This document shows, piece by piece, positions 1 to 7,434 of a DNA stretch of 8,818 bases. Below the pieces are notes generated by a model. That model was not told the origin of the DNA, made no database searches, and worked only from the letters and a program-made list of their open reading frames with translations. Each line of letters starts with the position of its first letter. Within the stretch, counting starts at the first letter, position 1. The stretch comes from JBAPRR01 sp049281195 (lineage in GTDB: Bacteria > Actinomycetota > Acidimicrobiia > Acidimicrobiales > CAVXTF01): positions 1 through 8,818 of the forward strand of contig JBAPRR010000420.1 in NCBI GenBank assembly GCA_049281195.1, written 5' to 3'. The position numbers were made by a program, and so were the translations under genes.

Positions 1-2
1 TA

Positions 3-1001
3 GAGCTGATGGGTGCGGACCTCGCGCACATGGCCGGACTCATCATCTTCATGGATCCCCCACAGCACGATTCGATGAGGGCCCTTGTGTCCAGAGCGTT
101 CACTCCGCGCAGGGTCGCCGCCCTCGAGGAGCGAATTCGCCACATCTGCCGCGAGCAACTCGATCCTCAAGTGGGAGGCGAAGGATTCGACTATCTGAAG
201 GACTTCGGAGCGCAGCTTCCCTCCAGGGTCATCTCATCACTGCTGGGCGTGCCCGAGTCCGATCGGCCCCGGGTGCTGCATCTGATCGACACCGTCTTCT
301 ACATCGAGCCCGAAGTCGGGATGATCAACGACGTCTCATTCGCCGCGCAGATGGAGTTGGTGGAGTACCTCCAAGGGCAGATCGCGGATCGAAGGAGCAA
401 TCCACGCGACGACCTCCTCACCGCCTTGACCGAAGCAGAGATGGCTACAGATGGAGAATCCACCAGGCGGCTCACCGACGAAGAGGCAAGCGGCTTCGGC
501 AATCTGCTCATAAGCGCGGGAACCGAGACCGTTGCCCGGATGCTGGGATGGGCTGCGGTTGTTTTGGACGAGTACCCCGATCAACGCGCTCAGTTGGCTG
601 CCGACCCGTCTCTCATTCCGAACGCGGTCGAGGAATTGCTGCGCTACGAGTCGCCGTCGCCGGTGCAGGGCCGTTGGACCAGTAGGGAGGTCGAGCTCCA
701 CAACGAGGTGATCCCGGCAGATTCGAAGGTTCTCCTCCTGACCGGGTCGGCCGGACGCGACGAGAGGGCCTTTCCGGATCCAGATCGTTTCGACATCAAC
801 AGGCACTTCGATCAGCACGTGTCGTTCGGGATAGGCCCCCACTTCTGTCTCGGGGCGGCACTCGCACGGCTCGAAGGCCGGATCGCCCTCGAAGAGACGT
901 TGGCCCGCTTCCCACATTGGAAGGTCGACCACGAGAAGGCCGTACGGCTTCATACGAGCACGGTGCGAGGCTACAAAGAGGTTCCGATACTCATTCGCTG
1001 A
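3..1001 (+). CDS. Cytochrome P450, 5'-truncated by window edge
   Basis: Heme-thiolate monooxygenase; the family inserts one oxygen atom from O2 into a substrate using electrons from a ferredoxin or similar partner. The frame is open to the left edge (codons GAG CTG precede the ATG at 9), so the true start is outside. Counting from that ATG, the I-helix oxygen-activation motif AGTET is at residues 170-174, the K-helix ExxR is E209-R212, and the heme loop FGIGPHFCLG is at 273-282 with the axial Cys at C280 (nt 846-848). Near the start, FMDPPQHDSMRALVSRAF matches the C-helix region found roughly 80-95 residues into bacterial P450s, so about that much is missing. Catalytic motifs are intact. No ferredoxin gene is visible next to it. 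The subfamily and substrate cannot be told; the type resembles soluble actinobacterial P450s acting on lipids, sterols or terpenes. Confidence 0.96.
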   Translation, partial: ELMGADLAHMAGLIIFMDPPQHDSMRALVSRAFTPRRVAALEERIRHICREQLDPQVGGEGFDYLKDFGAQLPSRVISSLLGVPESDRPRVLHLIDTVFYIEPEVGMINDVSFAAQMELVEYLQGQIADRRSNPRDDLLTALTEAEMATDGESTRRLTDEEASGFGNLLISAGTETVARMLGWAAVVLDEYPDQRAQLAADPSLIPNAVEELLRYESPSPVQGRWTSREVELHNEVIPADSKVLLLTGSAGRDERAFPDPDRFDINRHFDQHVSFGIGPHFCLGAALARLEGRIALEETLARFPHWKVDHEKAVRLHTSTVRGYKEVPILIR

Positions 1002-1226
1002 CGCGGTCGTTTCTCCTGGCGAGGTCATCGTCTCAGAGCCTCGATGCGGCACTCTCAACTTTGCTGATATCTGGTGCTTTGAGGGGTTTTGTCAATTCAC
1101 GAAATGTACGCATGCCAAGCGTTCGCTATGCAAGGTTCCTGCGCGTCGCGAATGGTGATGTAGGAGAATCAACATGTCGGTCCGCATGACGACGCGTATG
1201 CCAACGAGTTGTGATGCGGCAGCGGC

Positions 1227-1232
1227 GATAAT
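1227..1232 (+). promoter_or_regulatory. Candidate -10 box for the secreted repeat protein
   Basis: GATAAT differs by one base from TATAAT and lies 41 bp before the ATG at 1274, which would give a leader of about 35 nt containing the Shine-Dalgarno site. No good -35 hexamer is present at 16-18 bp spacing; TTGTGA at 1209-1214 is only 12 bp away. This is a weak candidate. Confidence 0.3.
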
Positions 1233-1262
1233 GTTCCGACGAGGCTGGACCTGACCGACAGC

Positions 1263-1269
1263 AAGGAGG
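1263..1269 (+). promoter_or_regulatory. Ribosome binding site (AAGGAGG)
   Basis: A full AAGGAGG anti-16S match with a 4-nt spacer to the ATG at 1274. It fixes the start of the secreted repeat protein and suggests strong translation. Confidence 0.8.
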
Positions 1270-1273
1270 CGGA

Positions 1274-3589
1274 ATGTTCTATGTGCGATCAATCTTTCGC
1301 AGCTCGGCCAGTCGTTTGGCGATTGTGGTTGCGGTCAGCACTGTTTTTCTATCTTTAGCGTGGGTGTCAGGTTCGGCCAGCGGAGCAGTTGCAGCTAGAA
1401 CCGGCCACCCAGCCTCAGCTGAACAAGGAACGCCAACCTGGACGATCGAAAAGACGCCACAAGGGGTCGAAGAGTCGAGCGTACTGAATGGAGTCTCGTG
1501 TTCGTCGGCCACGAGTTGCACGGGCGTTGGTACCTACATTGATTTGGGAATACCCGCGCAATCCGAGGAACCTCTGATCGGATCCTGGTCAGGAGGAAAG
1601 TGGTCGTACCAGGCGCTTGGGCCGTTGGGAAACGTCGAGAACTATCAAGATGCTGCGCTGCTCAATGGAATCTCGTGCTTCTCCCCGCACCAGTGCATCG
1701 TGGTTGGATCATTGGGGTACGCAAACACGGCTCCATATTCGCCCCTGGCCGCAAAATGGAACAAGTCGGGCTTCACGGTCATGACAACTCCCAAAGGGGG
1801 CGAAACTAACGATCTGACATCTGTGTCGTGCCTGTCCGCAACGTTCTGTATGGCTGCAGGTTGGGATGACTCCCAGGCGCAAGAGCCCCTCGTGGAGGAA
1901 CTGACCGGAACGACCTGGACTGTTCAGCAGACTCCCGCGCTGTCGTCCGGGGGATTGCTTTCCGGAATATCGTGCTCGTCAGAGATCAGCTGCACTGCTG
2001 TCGGATCGTCTGATGGCGCGGCACTTGTTGAAACTTGGAACGGCTCTGCGTGGAACGCGGTCTTCCCGCCGGCCCCACAGGGTTCAAGTTCGAGTTCGCT
2101 CACTAGTTCCTGGTGCACACAGACGAAGTGCATTGCTGTCGGGACGTACTCGAGTGGGTCGTCTTCCGGTGCCCTCGCGGAATTCTGGAACGGCTCTACC
2201 TGGAAGATTGAAGCAACCCCGGAACCGGTTGGTTCAGTGGATGCTTCTCTGTCCGCAGTGTCGTGCGCTTCCATAAAAGCCTGCAAAGCGGTAGGCGATT
2301 ACTCGACCGGCGGCACGTCTGGCATTTTCGCCGATTCGTGGAGTGGTACGGACTGGACTTTGGACACCCTGGGCCAACCGGCAGGCTCGACACAGCCCTC
2401 ATTACAGGGAGTGTCATGCCTCTCGGGCGCATCCCTCTTTTGTGTAGCAGCCGGCGACAAGACACAACCAAACGGTAACGACCAGGTGGTGGCTGAGCAG
2501 TGGTCGGAGAATGCTTGGGCCTCTCAGACCTCTCCCGAAGTCGAAGAGTCTCTTGGTGGAAGCCTCGACTCAGTTTCGTGCCCGGACTCCGAAACGTGTT
2601 ACTCCGTGGGTTCGTTTGGCATTGATGGCTGGAACGGGAGTGCGTGGTCTATTCAGTCAACCCAAGGTGATGCTTCTGAAGGAAATGAATACCCGAGTTC
2701 GCTTAATGGGGTCTCGTGCGAGCCGGGATCGGAAGAATGCGTAGCTGTCGGAAGCGGCACTTGGACTGCAAGCGGCGAACCGGATCCGGGGTTCCCATGG
2801 GTGGCCGAATCGAGCGAATCTGGCGCGTGGTCTGACGGCACCACCCTTGGCGAGGATCCGGGTGAACTCGAAGGAGCGTCGTGCTACGCAACGGCATGCA
2901 TAGCGGTCGGTGGTAACGAGATGGGCACGGCACTAATCGAGGCGTGGGCCGGCTCATCGTGGGAAAGCCAAAGTCCCGCGATTCCTCCTGGTGCCACTGC
3001 GACCATGCTCACGGCTGTTTCGTGTTCCAGTGCTCCGTACTGTGTCGCTATCGGTTCGTACACGAACTCCTCAGGAGACACCACCCCGCTGGCGGAAAGA
3101 TCGAAGGGCGGCTCATGGAAAGTTGAAACACTTCCCACGCCTGACGGCTCCACCTCCATGACCATCACAGCGGTTTCGTGTGCCTCCGCAAGCTCATGCA
3201 TCGCGGTCGGGTCCAATGCAACTGCTTCGGGGACAACTGAGGAGGTTGCTTTGATCTGGGACGGAACGAGCTGGCAAATAAACTCGCCTTCAGAACCCGA
3301 GGGCTCCTCTGGTTCGTCATTGACAGGCGTGTCCTGCGTGTCTTCATCTGCCTGCACAGTCGTCGGCTCGTACTACACCTCCTCCCCCTCGTCTCCTGCC
3401 GCACTCGTGCAGGCGTGGGATGGATCGACTTGGAGGATGGAGACGACTCCTGTTCCAGCCGGGGCCACGGCTGTCGGTCTCAGCGCAGTTTCATGCTGGT
3501 CATCGGGGTCTACAGCTCCGTGCATGGCCGTCGGTTCTTACACCGGGTCGTCGGGAGCTCGAAGCTTCGCGGAGACCTCAGCGAGCTGA
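1274..3589 (+). CDS. Secreted 14-unit Cys-paired repeat protein, probable beta-propeller
   Basis: Secreted protein of 771 aa with no recognised enzymatic motif. It opens with a signal peptide: Arg at residues 5, 9 and 14, a hydrophobic stretch at about 15-32, and a plausible cleavage near ASGAVA-A (about 36-41). From L71 to the end there are 14 tandem units of about 51 residues with the pattern L-x-x-VSC-x5-C-x-AVG, then a variable loop, ALxExWxGSxW and xxxTP. Each unit has two Cys, about 28 in all, with none noticed elsewhere. Each unit reads as four beta strands. The mature N-terminus (TWTIEKTPQG, 55-64) supplies an extra fourth strand and unit 14 stops after its third, the ring-closure seen in beta-propellers. 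Units 5, 7, 8, 10 and 14 vary in Cys spacing or length. There is no LPXTG or C-terminal anchor. The fold is inferred; function is unknown. Similar SC-x-C-AVG repeats are, from memory, found in secreted actinobacterial proteins. Confidence 0.9.
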   Translation: MFYVRSIFRSSASRLAIVVAVSTVFLSLAWVSGSASGAVAARTGHPASAEQGTPTWTIEKTPQGVEESSVLNGVSCSSATSCTGVGTYIDLGIPAQSEEPLIGSWSGGKWSYQALGPLGNVENYQDAALLNGISCFSPHQCIVVGSLGYANTAPYSPLAAKWNKSGFTVMTTPKGGETNDLTSVSCLSATFCMAAGWDDSQAQEPLVEELTGTTWTVQQTPALSSGGLLSGISCSSEISCTAVGSSDGAALVETWNGSAWNAVFPPAPQGSSSSSLTSSWCTQTKCIAVGTYSSGSSSGALAEFWNGSTWKIEATPEPVGSVDASLSAVSCASIKACKAVGDYSTGGTSGIFADSWSGTDWTLDTLGQPAGSTQPSLQGVSCLSGASLFCVAAGDKTQPNGNDQVVAEQWSENAWASQTSPEVEESLGGSLDSVSCPDSETCYSVGSFGIDGWNGSAWSIQSTQGDASEGNEYPSSLNGVSCEPGSEECVAVGSGTWTASGEPDPGFPWVAESSESGAWSDGTTLGEDPGELEGASCYATACIAVGGNEMGTALIEAWAGSSWESQSPAIPPGATATMLTAVSCSSAPYCVAIGSYTNSSGDTTPLAERSKGGSWKVETLPTPDGSTSMTITAVSCASASSCIAVGSNATASGTTEEVALIWDGTSWQINSPSEPEGSSGSSLTGVSCVSSSACTVVGSYYTSSPSSPAALVQAWDGSTWRMETTPVPAGATAVGLSAVSCWSSGSTAPCMAVGSYTGSSGARSFAETSAS
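1484..3589 (+). repeat. Tandem coding repeats, 14 units of about 153 bp
   Basis: These are the DNA units behind the protein repeat. They are diverged at nucleotide level but keep recurring pieces such as GTNTCGTG (Val-Ser-Cys) and TGGAACGGCTC (Trp-Asn-Gly-Ser). Thirteen complete units run from residue 71 to 735, averaging about 153 bp, and a final partial unit of 36 codons follows. The divergence suggests old duplication and not recent slippage. Confidence 0.85.
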
Positions 3590-3602
3590 TACTTATAGTC
3601 AC

Positions 3603-3620
3603 CCGGGCCGAGAGGCCAGG
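3603..3620 (+). terminator. Possible hairpin terminator after the repeat protein
   Basis: GGCC (3606-3609), loop GAGA, and GGCC (3614-3617) form a short GC stem. It is extended past a G-A mismatch by CC (3603-3604) with GG (3619-3620). It lies 14 bp after the stop codon. There is no T-run downstream, so termination here is only possible. Confidence 0.3.
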
Positions 3621-3652
3621 ATCGAGACGGCAAACAGCCCCCGTCACCTTGC

Positions 3653-3755
3653 CTGGGCGCCCAGCAGGGCGGATGTAAAGGTCCAGGTCAAATGTCGGCT
3701 ACACTGTCGAACAGCGCGGGATCTTCCGCGCGGGTCGGCTGGAGGTGTGCCGACC
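3653..3755 (+). promoter_or_regulatory. Hairpin-rich leader upstream of the DEAD-box helicase
   Basis: Three structures stand close together. A perfect 12-bp palindrome CTGGGCGCCCAG is at 3653-3664. A hairpin with stem GCGCGG (3714-3719)/CCGCGC (3726-3731) and a 6-nt loop follows. Then comes a 7-bp stem GGTCGGC (3733-3739)/GCCGACC (3749-3755) with a 9-nt loop that contains GGAGGTG. A fourth stem, AGTCGG (3777-3782)/CCGACT (3800-3805), ends directly before the helicase Shine-Dalgarno. GTCGG at 3734-3738 could pair with either CCGAC copy, so alternative folds are possible. No confident promoter was found; TACACT at 3700-3705 is a lone -10-like match. Whether this leader regulates anything is inference. 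Confidence 0.4.
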
Positions 3756-3805
3756 AGGCCCACGAGACATTTTTCGAGTCGGCCATTACTGCCTCTTGAC
3801 CGACT

Positions 3806-3809
3806 GGAG
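3806..3809 (+). promoter_or_regulatory. Ribosome binding site deciding the helicase start
   Basis: GGAG with a 4-nt spacer (TTTC) before GTG at 3814. This favours the GTG at 3814 over the upstream in-frame GTG at 3745, which sits in the loop of a hairpin and adds 23 residues of non-family-like sequence. Confidence 0.5.
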
Positions 3810-3813
3810 TTTC

Positions 3814-5142
3814 GTGACTATTTCTTCAACCCTGGACGCGCCCGTCCAATTCCGTGATCTGGGCGTTCCGCAGGCCCTTTACAAGGTCCTGTCCGAGCGT
3901 GGGATCACCACGCCGTTTCCTATTCAAGCCGCCACCCTTCCCGATGCCCTTGCCGGTCGTGACGTCTGCGGCAAGGCCCCGACGGGCTCAGGCAAGACGC
4001 TCGCATTCGGTTTGGCCATCCTGTCGCGCCTCGAGGCCATGCCTGCGGCTGACAAGCGTGACCGCCGGGTGCCATCAGCGCTCGTGCTCGTTCCGACCAG
4101 AGAGCTCGCAGCCCAGATCGAGAGCGACATTCTTCCCCTCGCCAGAGCAATTGATATGCGGGTGACATCGATATACGGGGGAGTGGGATACGGGGGCCAG
4201 CTCTCAGCCCTGAGGCGCGGGGTCGACATCGTCATCGCGTGCCCGGGAAGACTGGATGACCTGGTGCAGCGCCGTTCGATCGACCTGTCGAACGTGTCGA
4301 TGGTTGTCGTCGACGAAGCAGACCGCATGGCGGACATGGGCTTTTTGCCCGCCGTACGCGGCCTCATCGATCTCACGCGTTCGCAGCGCCAGATGTTTTT
4401 GTTCTCTGCCACCCTCGAGGGCCCTGTCGAAAAGCTGGTTCGCGACTACCAGCGCAACCCAGCTCGCCACGATGTCGCAGGGACCGAAGCCGACCAAGGA
4501 GAGGTGTCTCATCACTTCTGGCGGGTGGAGCACTCAGACCGGATCGCTGTCACTGCCGAGGCCGTCGGCGCCCGTGGACCTGCGATCGTCTTCTGCCGCA
4601 CCAAGCGTGGAGCCGACCGGCTTTCCGACAAGCTCGGGAAATCCGGCCTCAGGTCGGCCGCGATCCATGGCGACAGGAGCCAGAGCCAGCGCGAACGGGC
4701 GCTCGCCGCGTTCCGCGACGGTCGACTGGACGTTCTCGTCGCCACAGATGTGGCGGCGCGAGGGATTCATGTCGACGCTGTTCCTCTGGTGGTTCACTAC
4801 GACCCGCCGGCTGACCACACTGACTACTTGCACCGGGCCGGTCGCACGGGAAGGGCGGGTCTTGACGGCACCGTCGTGTCCCTTGTCGGACGGGAGAACC
4901 TCGCCGGAACAAAACTCATTCAGCGCAAGCTCGGCCTGGCTCACTCGATCTCCTCGCCGGACGTGCAGGCGCTCGCCCTTGCCGACCCGCGTGGCACTGA
5001 GAGAGTCGATCAACGCCGGCAGAGGGATGCGGCTCGGCTGGTCTCGGAGACCATCCAACCGCGTGGGGTGTCTCAAGGCGCGAACTTCAAGCCAAGGTCG
5101 TCCTCTGGACGCCGTCGGGTGCGTCGACCAGTTCAGAGGTAG
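3814..5142 (+). CDS. DEAD-box ATP-dependent RNA helicase
   Basis: Cytoplasmic ATP-dependent RNA unwinding enzyme of superfamily 2; relatives act in ribosome assembly, mRNA turnover and growth in the cold. With the GTG start at 3814 the protein has 442 aa. In order: the Q motif region (F13 to Q38, FPIQAATLP), motif I APTGSGKT at 55-62, motif Ia PTRELAAQ, CPGRL (a variant of TPGRL), motif II DEAD at 167-170, motif III SAT at 198-200, motif IV IVFCRT, motif V ATDVAARG at 310-317 and motif VI HRAGRTGR at 340-347. All ATPase and unwinding motifs are intact. The tail after about residue 370 is rich in Arg and Gln, ends in RRRVRRPVQR, and probably aids RNA binding. No accessory domain is seen. The assignment is firm, but which paralog (RhlE-like, DeaD-like) is not, so no symbol is given. 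The SDR gene starts 32 bp downstream. Confidence 0.96.
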   Translation: MTISSTLDAPVQFRDLGVPQALYKVLSERGITTPFPIQAATLPDALAGRDVCGKAPTGSGKTLAFGLAILSRLEAMPAADKRDRRVPSALVLVPTRELAAQIESDILPLARAIDMRVTSIYGGVGYGGQLSALRRGVDIVIACPGRLDDLVQRRSIDLSNVSMVVVDEADRMADMGFLPAVRGLIDLTRSQRQMFLFSATLEGPVEKLVRDYQRNPARHDVAGTEADQGEVSHHFWRVEHSDRIAVTAEAVGARGPAIVFCRTKRGADRLSDKLGKSGLRSAAIHGDRSQSQRERALAAFRDGRLDVLVATDVAARGIHVDAVPLVVHYDPPADHTDYLHRAGRTGRAGLDGTVVSLVGRENLAGTKLIQRKLGLAHSISSPDVQALALADPRGTERVDQRRQRDAARLVSETIQPRGVSQGANFKPRSSSGRRRVRRPVQR

Positions 5143-5174
5143 CCGGTCGCCCTCTGGGGCGAAAGATATACGTT

Positions 5175-5960
5175 ATGCGAATGTCGCCTGAAGGGATCCA
5201 GGGCCGCAGGATTGTGGTCGTGGGAGCTTCTGCGAGCATCGGCCGAGCCCTGGCGAAGAAGGCAATACAACAGGGTGCTGTCGTGGTGGCGGCATCGCGT
5301 CGTATCGACCGACTCGAGGATCTGGTCACCGAAGCTGGAGGCGGATCGGCAGTCGCGGTTGACGTCCGCGAGCCCGAAAGCTGCGAGTCCCTGATGGGTG
5401 CCGCTGCAGAGGCTCTGGGCGAGATCGATGCGATCTGTTACACGGCCGGGTATGCGCCGCTGCGCATGATGAAGGACACGACTGCCGCAGATTGGTCCGA
5501 CGTCTTCGCGACGAATGTCTCAGGCGCGAACCACGTCATTGCCGCAGCATTGCCTCGCCTCGCTCGAGACGCGGTCGTCATGGTCCTTTCCTCGGAGACG
5601 GTGGGTAGGCCGCGAACCGGTCTCGGCGCCTACGGATCTTCCAAGGCTGCTTTGGAGGAGTCACTGAACTCGTGGAGGACCGAGCATCCCGAGATCCGGT
5701 TCTGTTGCGCGTCGATCGGGGCAACCTGGCCGACCGAATTCGGGGACCACTTCGATCCGGAACTGTTGACGTGGGCCATCTCGGAGTGGGTGGCCAAAGG
5801 CCTTTTTCAAGAGCGGTTCATGGAAGCAGACGACCTGGCCCACGTTCTGCTCGACGTGTTGGCGACCCTGCTGGCACGTCCCGGGATCGGGCTCGAGCAC
5901 ATGATGATCAGGTCGCCCACGAGGATCACCGCTGCGCCGGAGCTGCCTGAGAACAGATGA
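5175..5960 (+). CDS. Short-chain dehydrogenase/reductase (SDR)
   Basis: NAD(P)-dependent oxidoreductase of the classical SDR type, 261 aa, the usual family length. The cofactor motif is GASASIG at residues 17-23; the middle Gly of the common GASSGIG form is Ala-Ser here. ASRR after the second strand suggests a preference for NADP(H). The TAG of YTAGYAP stands for the NNAG motif, and N of TNVSG is conserved. The catalytic triad is present: S140, Y153 and K157 in YGSSK. The start is uncertain: no good Shine-Dalgarno precedes ATG 5175, and a second in-frame ATG lies at 5181. It may be co-transcribed with the helicase (32-bp gap) but is functionally more like the lipid or aromatic genes nearby. 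It converges on the amidohydrolase with 11 bp between stop codons. The substrate is not recognisable. Confidence 0.92.
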   Translation: MRMSPEGIQGRRIVVVGASASIGRALAKKAIQQGAVVVAASRRIDRLEDLVTEAGGGSAVAVDVREPESCESLMGAAAEALGEIDAICYTAGYAPLRMMKDTTAADWSDVFATNVSGANHVIAAALPRLARDAVVMVLSSETVGRPRTGLGAYGSSKAALEESLNSWRTEHPEIRFCCASIGATWPTEFGDHFDPELLTWAISEWVAKGLFQERFMEADDLAHVLLDVLATLLARPGIGLEHMMIRSPTRITAAPELPENR

Positions 5961-5965
5961 GGTCG

Positions 5966-5981
5966 GACCGCCTACGCGGTC
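5966..5981. terminator. Possible shared hairpin between convergent SDR and amidohydrolase genes
   Basis: GACCGC (5966-5971), loop CTAC, GCGGTC (5976-5981) is a perfect 6-bp stem with a tetraloop. The loop contains the minus-strand TAG stop codon. Its place between two convergent stop codons fits a bidirectional terminator, but there is no T-run on either side. Confidence 0.35.
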
Positions 5982-7252
5982 GCTTGCTTGGCCAGCTCTC
6001 CGAGAGCCATCGCCGGCCTGCGCTCGAAACGGCCCTTGTCCATCGACCGGATAGAAACGTCGTGACCCTCTGCCTCTTTGCGCAGAGCGGCCACCGTTGA
6101 GCGTTCCTTGGAGCGGTGGGCGAAGGGATCGAACGAGTACCAGCGACATGCGTTCTCGTAAGTGATCTTCGCAAGCTCCGGATCGGGGACGTCTGCGGCC
6201 ACTTCCGCAAGTTCCTCCGGGGCTTCGGGCCATGAAGAGTCCGAGTGCGGGTAGTCGCATTCCCAGGCGATGTTGTCGATCCCGATCATGTGGCGAAGTT
6301 CCACGCCCACCTTGTCGGCGATGAAGCAGGTGAGGAAGTGTTCACGGAAGATCTCGCTCGGGATCTTGCCCTTGAAGTCCTGCCCGGTCCACAGGTGGTG
6401 CATGTCGTAGGTCCGGTCGAGCCGGTCCAAAAAGTAGGGGATCCACCCGGTTCCCCCCTCCGACAACGCGAACTTGATGTCCGGGTACTCCTTTATCACT
6501 CTCGACCACAGAAGGTCCGCTGCCGCGGCGCAGATGTTCATGGGCTGAAGGGTGATCATGACGTCCATCGGCGCGTCGGCCGCGGTCACGGCCAGCTTCC
6601 CTGAAGATCCGAGATGGATCGAGACCACCACGTCGGTATCGCAGACCGCTTTCCAAAGAGGATCCCAGTGCTCGGAATGGAAGCTCGGGTACCCGAGCGT
6701 GGCGGGATTCTCGGTGAAGGTGATCGAGTGGACACCTTTTTCAGAGACCCTTCTTACCTCCGCCGCTGCCAGGTCCGGATCCCAGAGAACGGGGAGGGCC
6801 ATCGGTATGAACCTTCCGGGGTGACTGCCACACCAATCATCGATGTGCCAATCGTTGTACGCCCGCAGCACCGCGAGCGCGAGATCTTTGTCCTCGCAGG
6901 CCGCGAACAGACGTCCGCTGAAACCAGGGAAGGAAGGGAAGTTCATCGACGCGAGCACCCCGCCGGCGTTCATGTCCTTGACTCGCTCGTCGACGTCGAA
7001 ACAGCCCGGCCTCATCTCATCGAAGGAGGTCGGATCCACGCCGTACTCCTCCTTCGGTCTACCGGCGACGGCATTGAGACCGACGTTCGGTATGACGCTT
7101 CCGTTGAAGATCCACACGTCGGAACCGTTTTCGGTGTGCTCGATCCTGGGTGCAGCCTCGCGGAAGCGTTCCGGCACTCGCCCTTCGAACATGTGCGGCG
7201 GTTCGACGACATGGTCGTCCACGCTCACGAGAATGAGGTCTTCAGCCTTCAT
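5972..7252 (-). CDS. Amidohydrolase-2 family TIM-barrel metal-dependent hydrolase/decarboxylase
   Basis: Protein of 426 aa matching the amidohydrolase-2 group (COG2159-like), a metal-dependent TIM barrel that includes ACMSD-type decarboxylases and hydrolases of aromatic or ring-derived acids. Evidence is the N-terminal metal motif VDDHVVEPP (D12, D13, H14), a second ligand H213 in SIHLGSSGK, the SEGGTGW segment, and the C-terminal CDYPHSDSSWP motif with D333 and H336. Length is typical. The start at 7252 is preferred because AGGAG precedes it and the family begins at this point; the frame is open upstream to ATG 7351, but those 33 residues look non-coding. It is divergent from the crotonase gene and shares a 182-bp regulatory region with it, which suggests a common pathway. 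The reaction and substrate are not identifiable from sequence. Confidence 0.92.
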   Translation of the reverse strand: MKAEDLILVSVDDHVVEPPHMFEGRVPERFREAAPRIEHTENGSDVWIFNGSVIPNVGLNAVAGRPKEEYGVDPTSFDEMRPGCFDVDERVKDMNAGGVLASMNFPSFPGFSGRLFAACEDKDLALAVLRAYNDWHIDDWCGSHPGRFIPMALPVLWDPDLAAAEVRRVSEKGVHSITFTENPATLGYPSFHSEHWDPLWKAVCDTDVVVSIHLGSSGKLAVTAADAPMDVMITLQPMNICAAAADLLWSRVIKEYPDIKFALSEGGTGWIPYFLDRLDRTYDMHHLWTGQDFKGKIPSEIFREHFLTCFIADKVGVELRHMIGIDNIAWECDYPHSDSSWPEAPEELAEVAADVPDPELAKITYENACRWYSFDPFAHRSKERSTVAALRKEAEGHDVSIRSMDKGRFERRPAMALGELAKQATA

Positions 7253-7434
7253 GTTGGCTCTTCTCCTGGTTTCCCACTCGAGATGATAAGAGATCGACGT
7301 GCAGAATCCTGCGGCCGAGCGCCATGTCAGCGGTCCGAAGGCATTTCGCATAAAATATCAACTATGGCGGGAAGCAGTCACATCAACCCGCTTTCGGTCT
7401 TGACTGGCCGTCGCCTGGTTGATAGCTCGGGTTG
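7253..7434. promoter_or_regulatory. Divergent intergenic region between amidohydrolase and crotonase genes
   Basis: This region must hold promoters for both genes. For the minus-strand gene, AGGAG at 7263-7267 (minus strand) with a 10-nt spacer is the ribosome site, and TATCAT (plus-strand ATGATA at 7283-7288) is a possible -10 box without a clear -35. The crotonase side carries the promoter and nested repeats listed separately. No gene is seen inside. Confidence 0.6.

Larger units (their letters stand above)
1002..1273. other. Non-coding region between P450 and secreted repeat protein
   Basis: No convincing gene is seen in these 272 bp. An imperfect inverted repeat (CGAGG at 1020-1024 with CCTCG at 1039-1043, 14-nt loop) lies shortly after the P450 stop; it could be a weak terminator but has no T-run. 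Two related but non-identical stretches occur, CGCATGCCAAGCG near 1110-1122 and CGTATGCCAACG near 1195-1206. The downstream end carries a candidate -10 box and a strong ribosome binding site for the next gene, listed separately. Confidence 0.6.

Noticed and set aside
336..1058. Long minus-strand open frame opposite the P450 gene (240 codons)
   Set aside because: It is a shadow of high-GC third positions; the plus strand has all P450 motifs and the antisense protein has no recognisable domain.
1092..1292. 66-codon minus-strand open frame before the secreted protein
   Set aside because: It overlaps the strong AAGGAGG and start of the secreted gene, has no family likeness, and no clear ribosome site was seen.
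1484..3589. Tandem repeats considered as a CRISPR-like or satellite array
   Set aside because: The units are about 153 bp, diverged, in frame throughout, and encode a regular Cys-paired protein repeat.
3554..3589. Truncated last repeat considered as a frameshift or premature stop
   Set aside because: The missing final strand is supplied by the N-terminus, so an ending here completes the repeat set; no family-like sequence was seen continuing in another frame.
4256..5191. 311-codon frame overlapping the DEAD-box helicase on the same strand
   Set aside because: It is a shifted frame of the helicase with Ser/Arg/Thr-rich low-information sequence; the helicase motifs are all in the other frame.
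7253..7351. 33-residue N-terminal extension of the amidohydrolase from ATG 7351
   Set aside because: The start at 7252 has AGGAG upstream and matches where the family begins; the extension lies in the divergent regulatory region.
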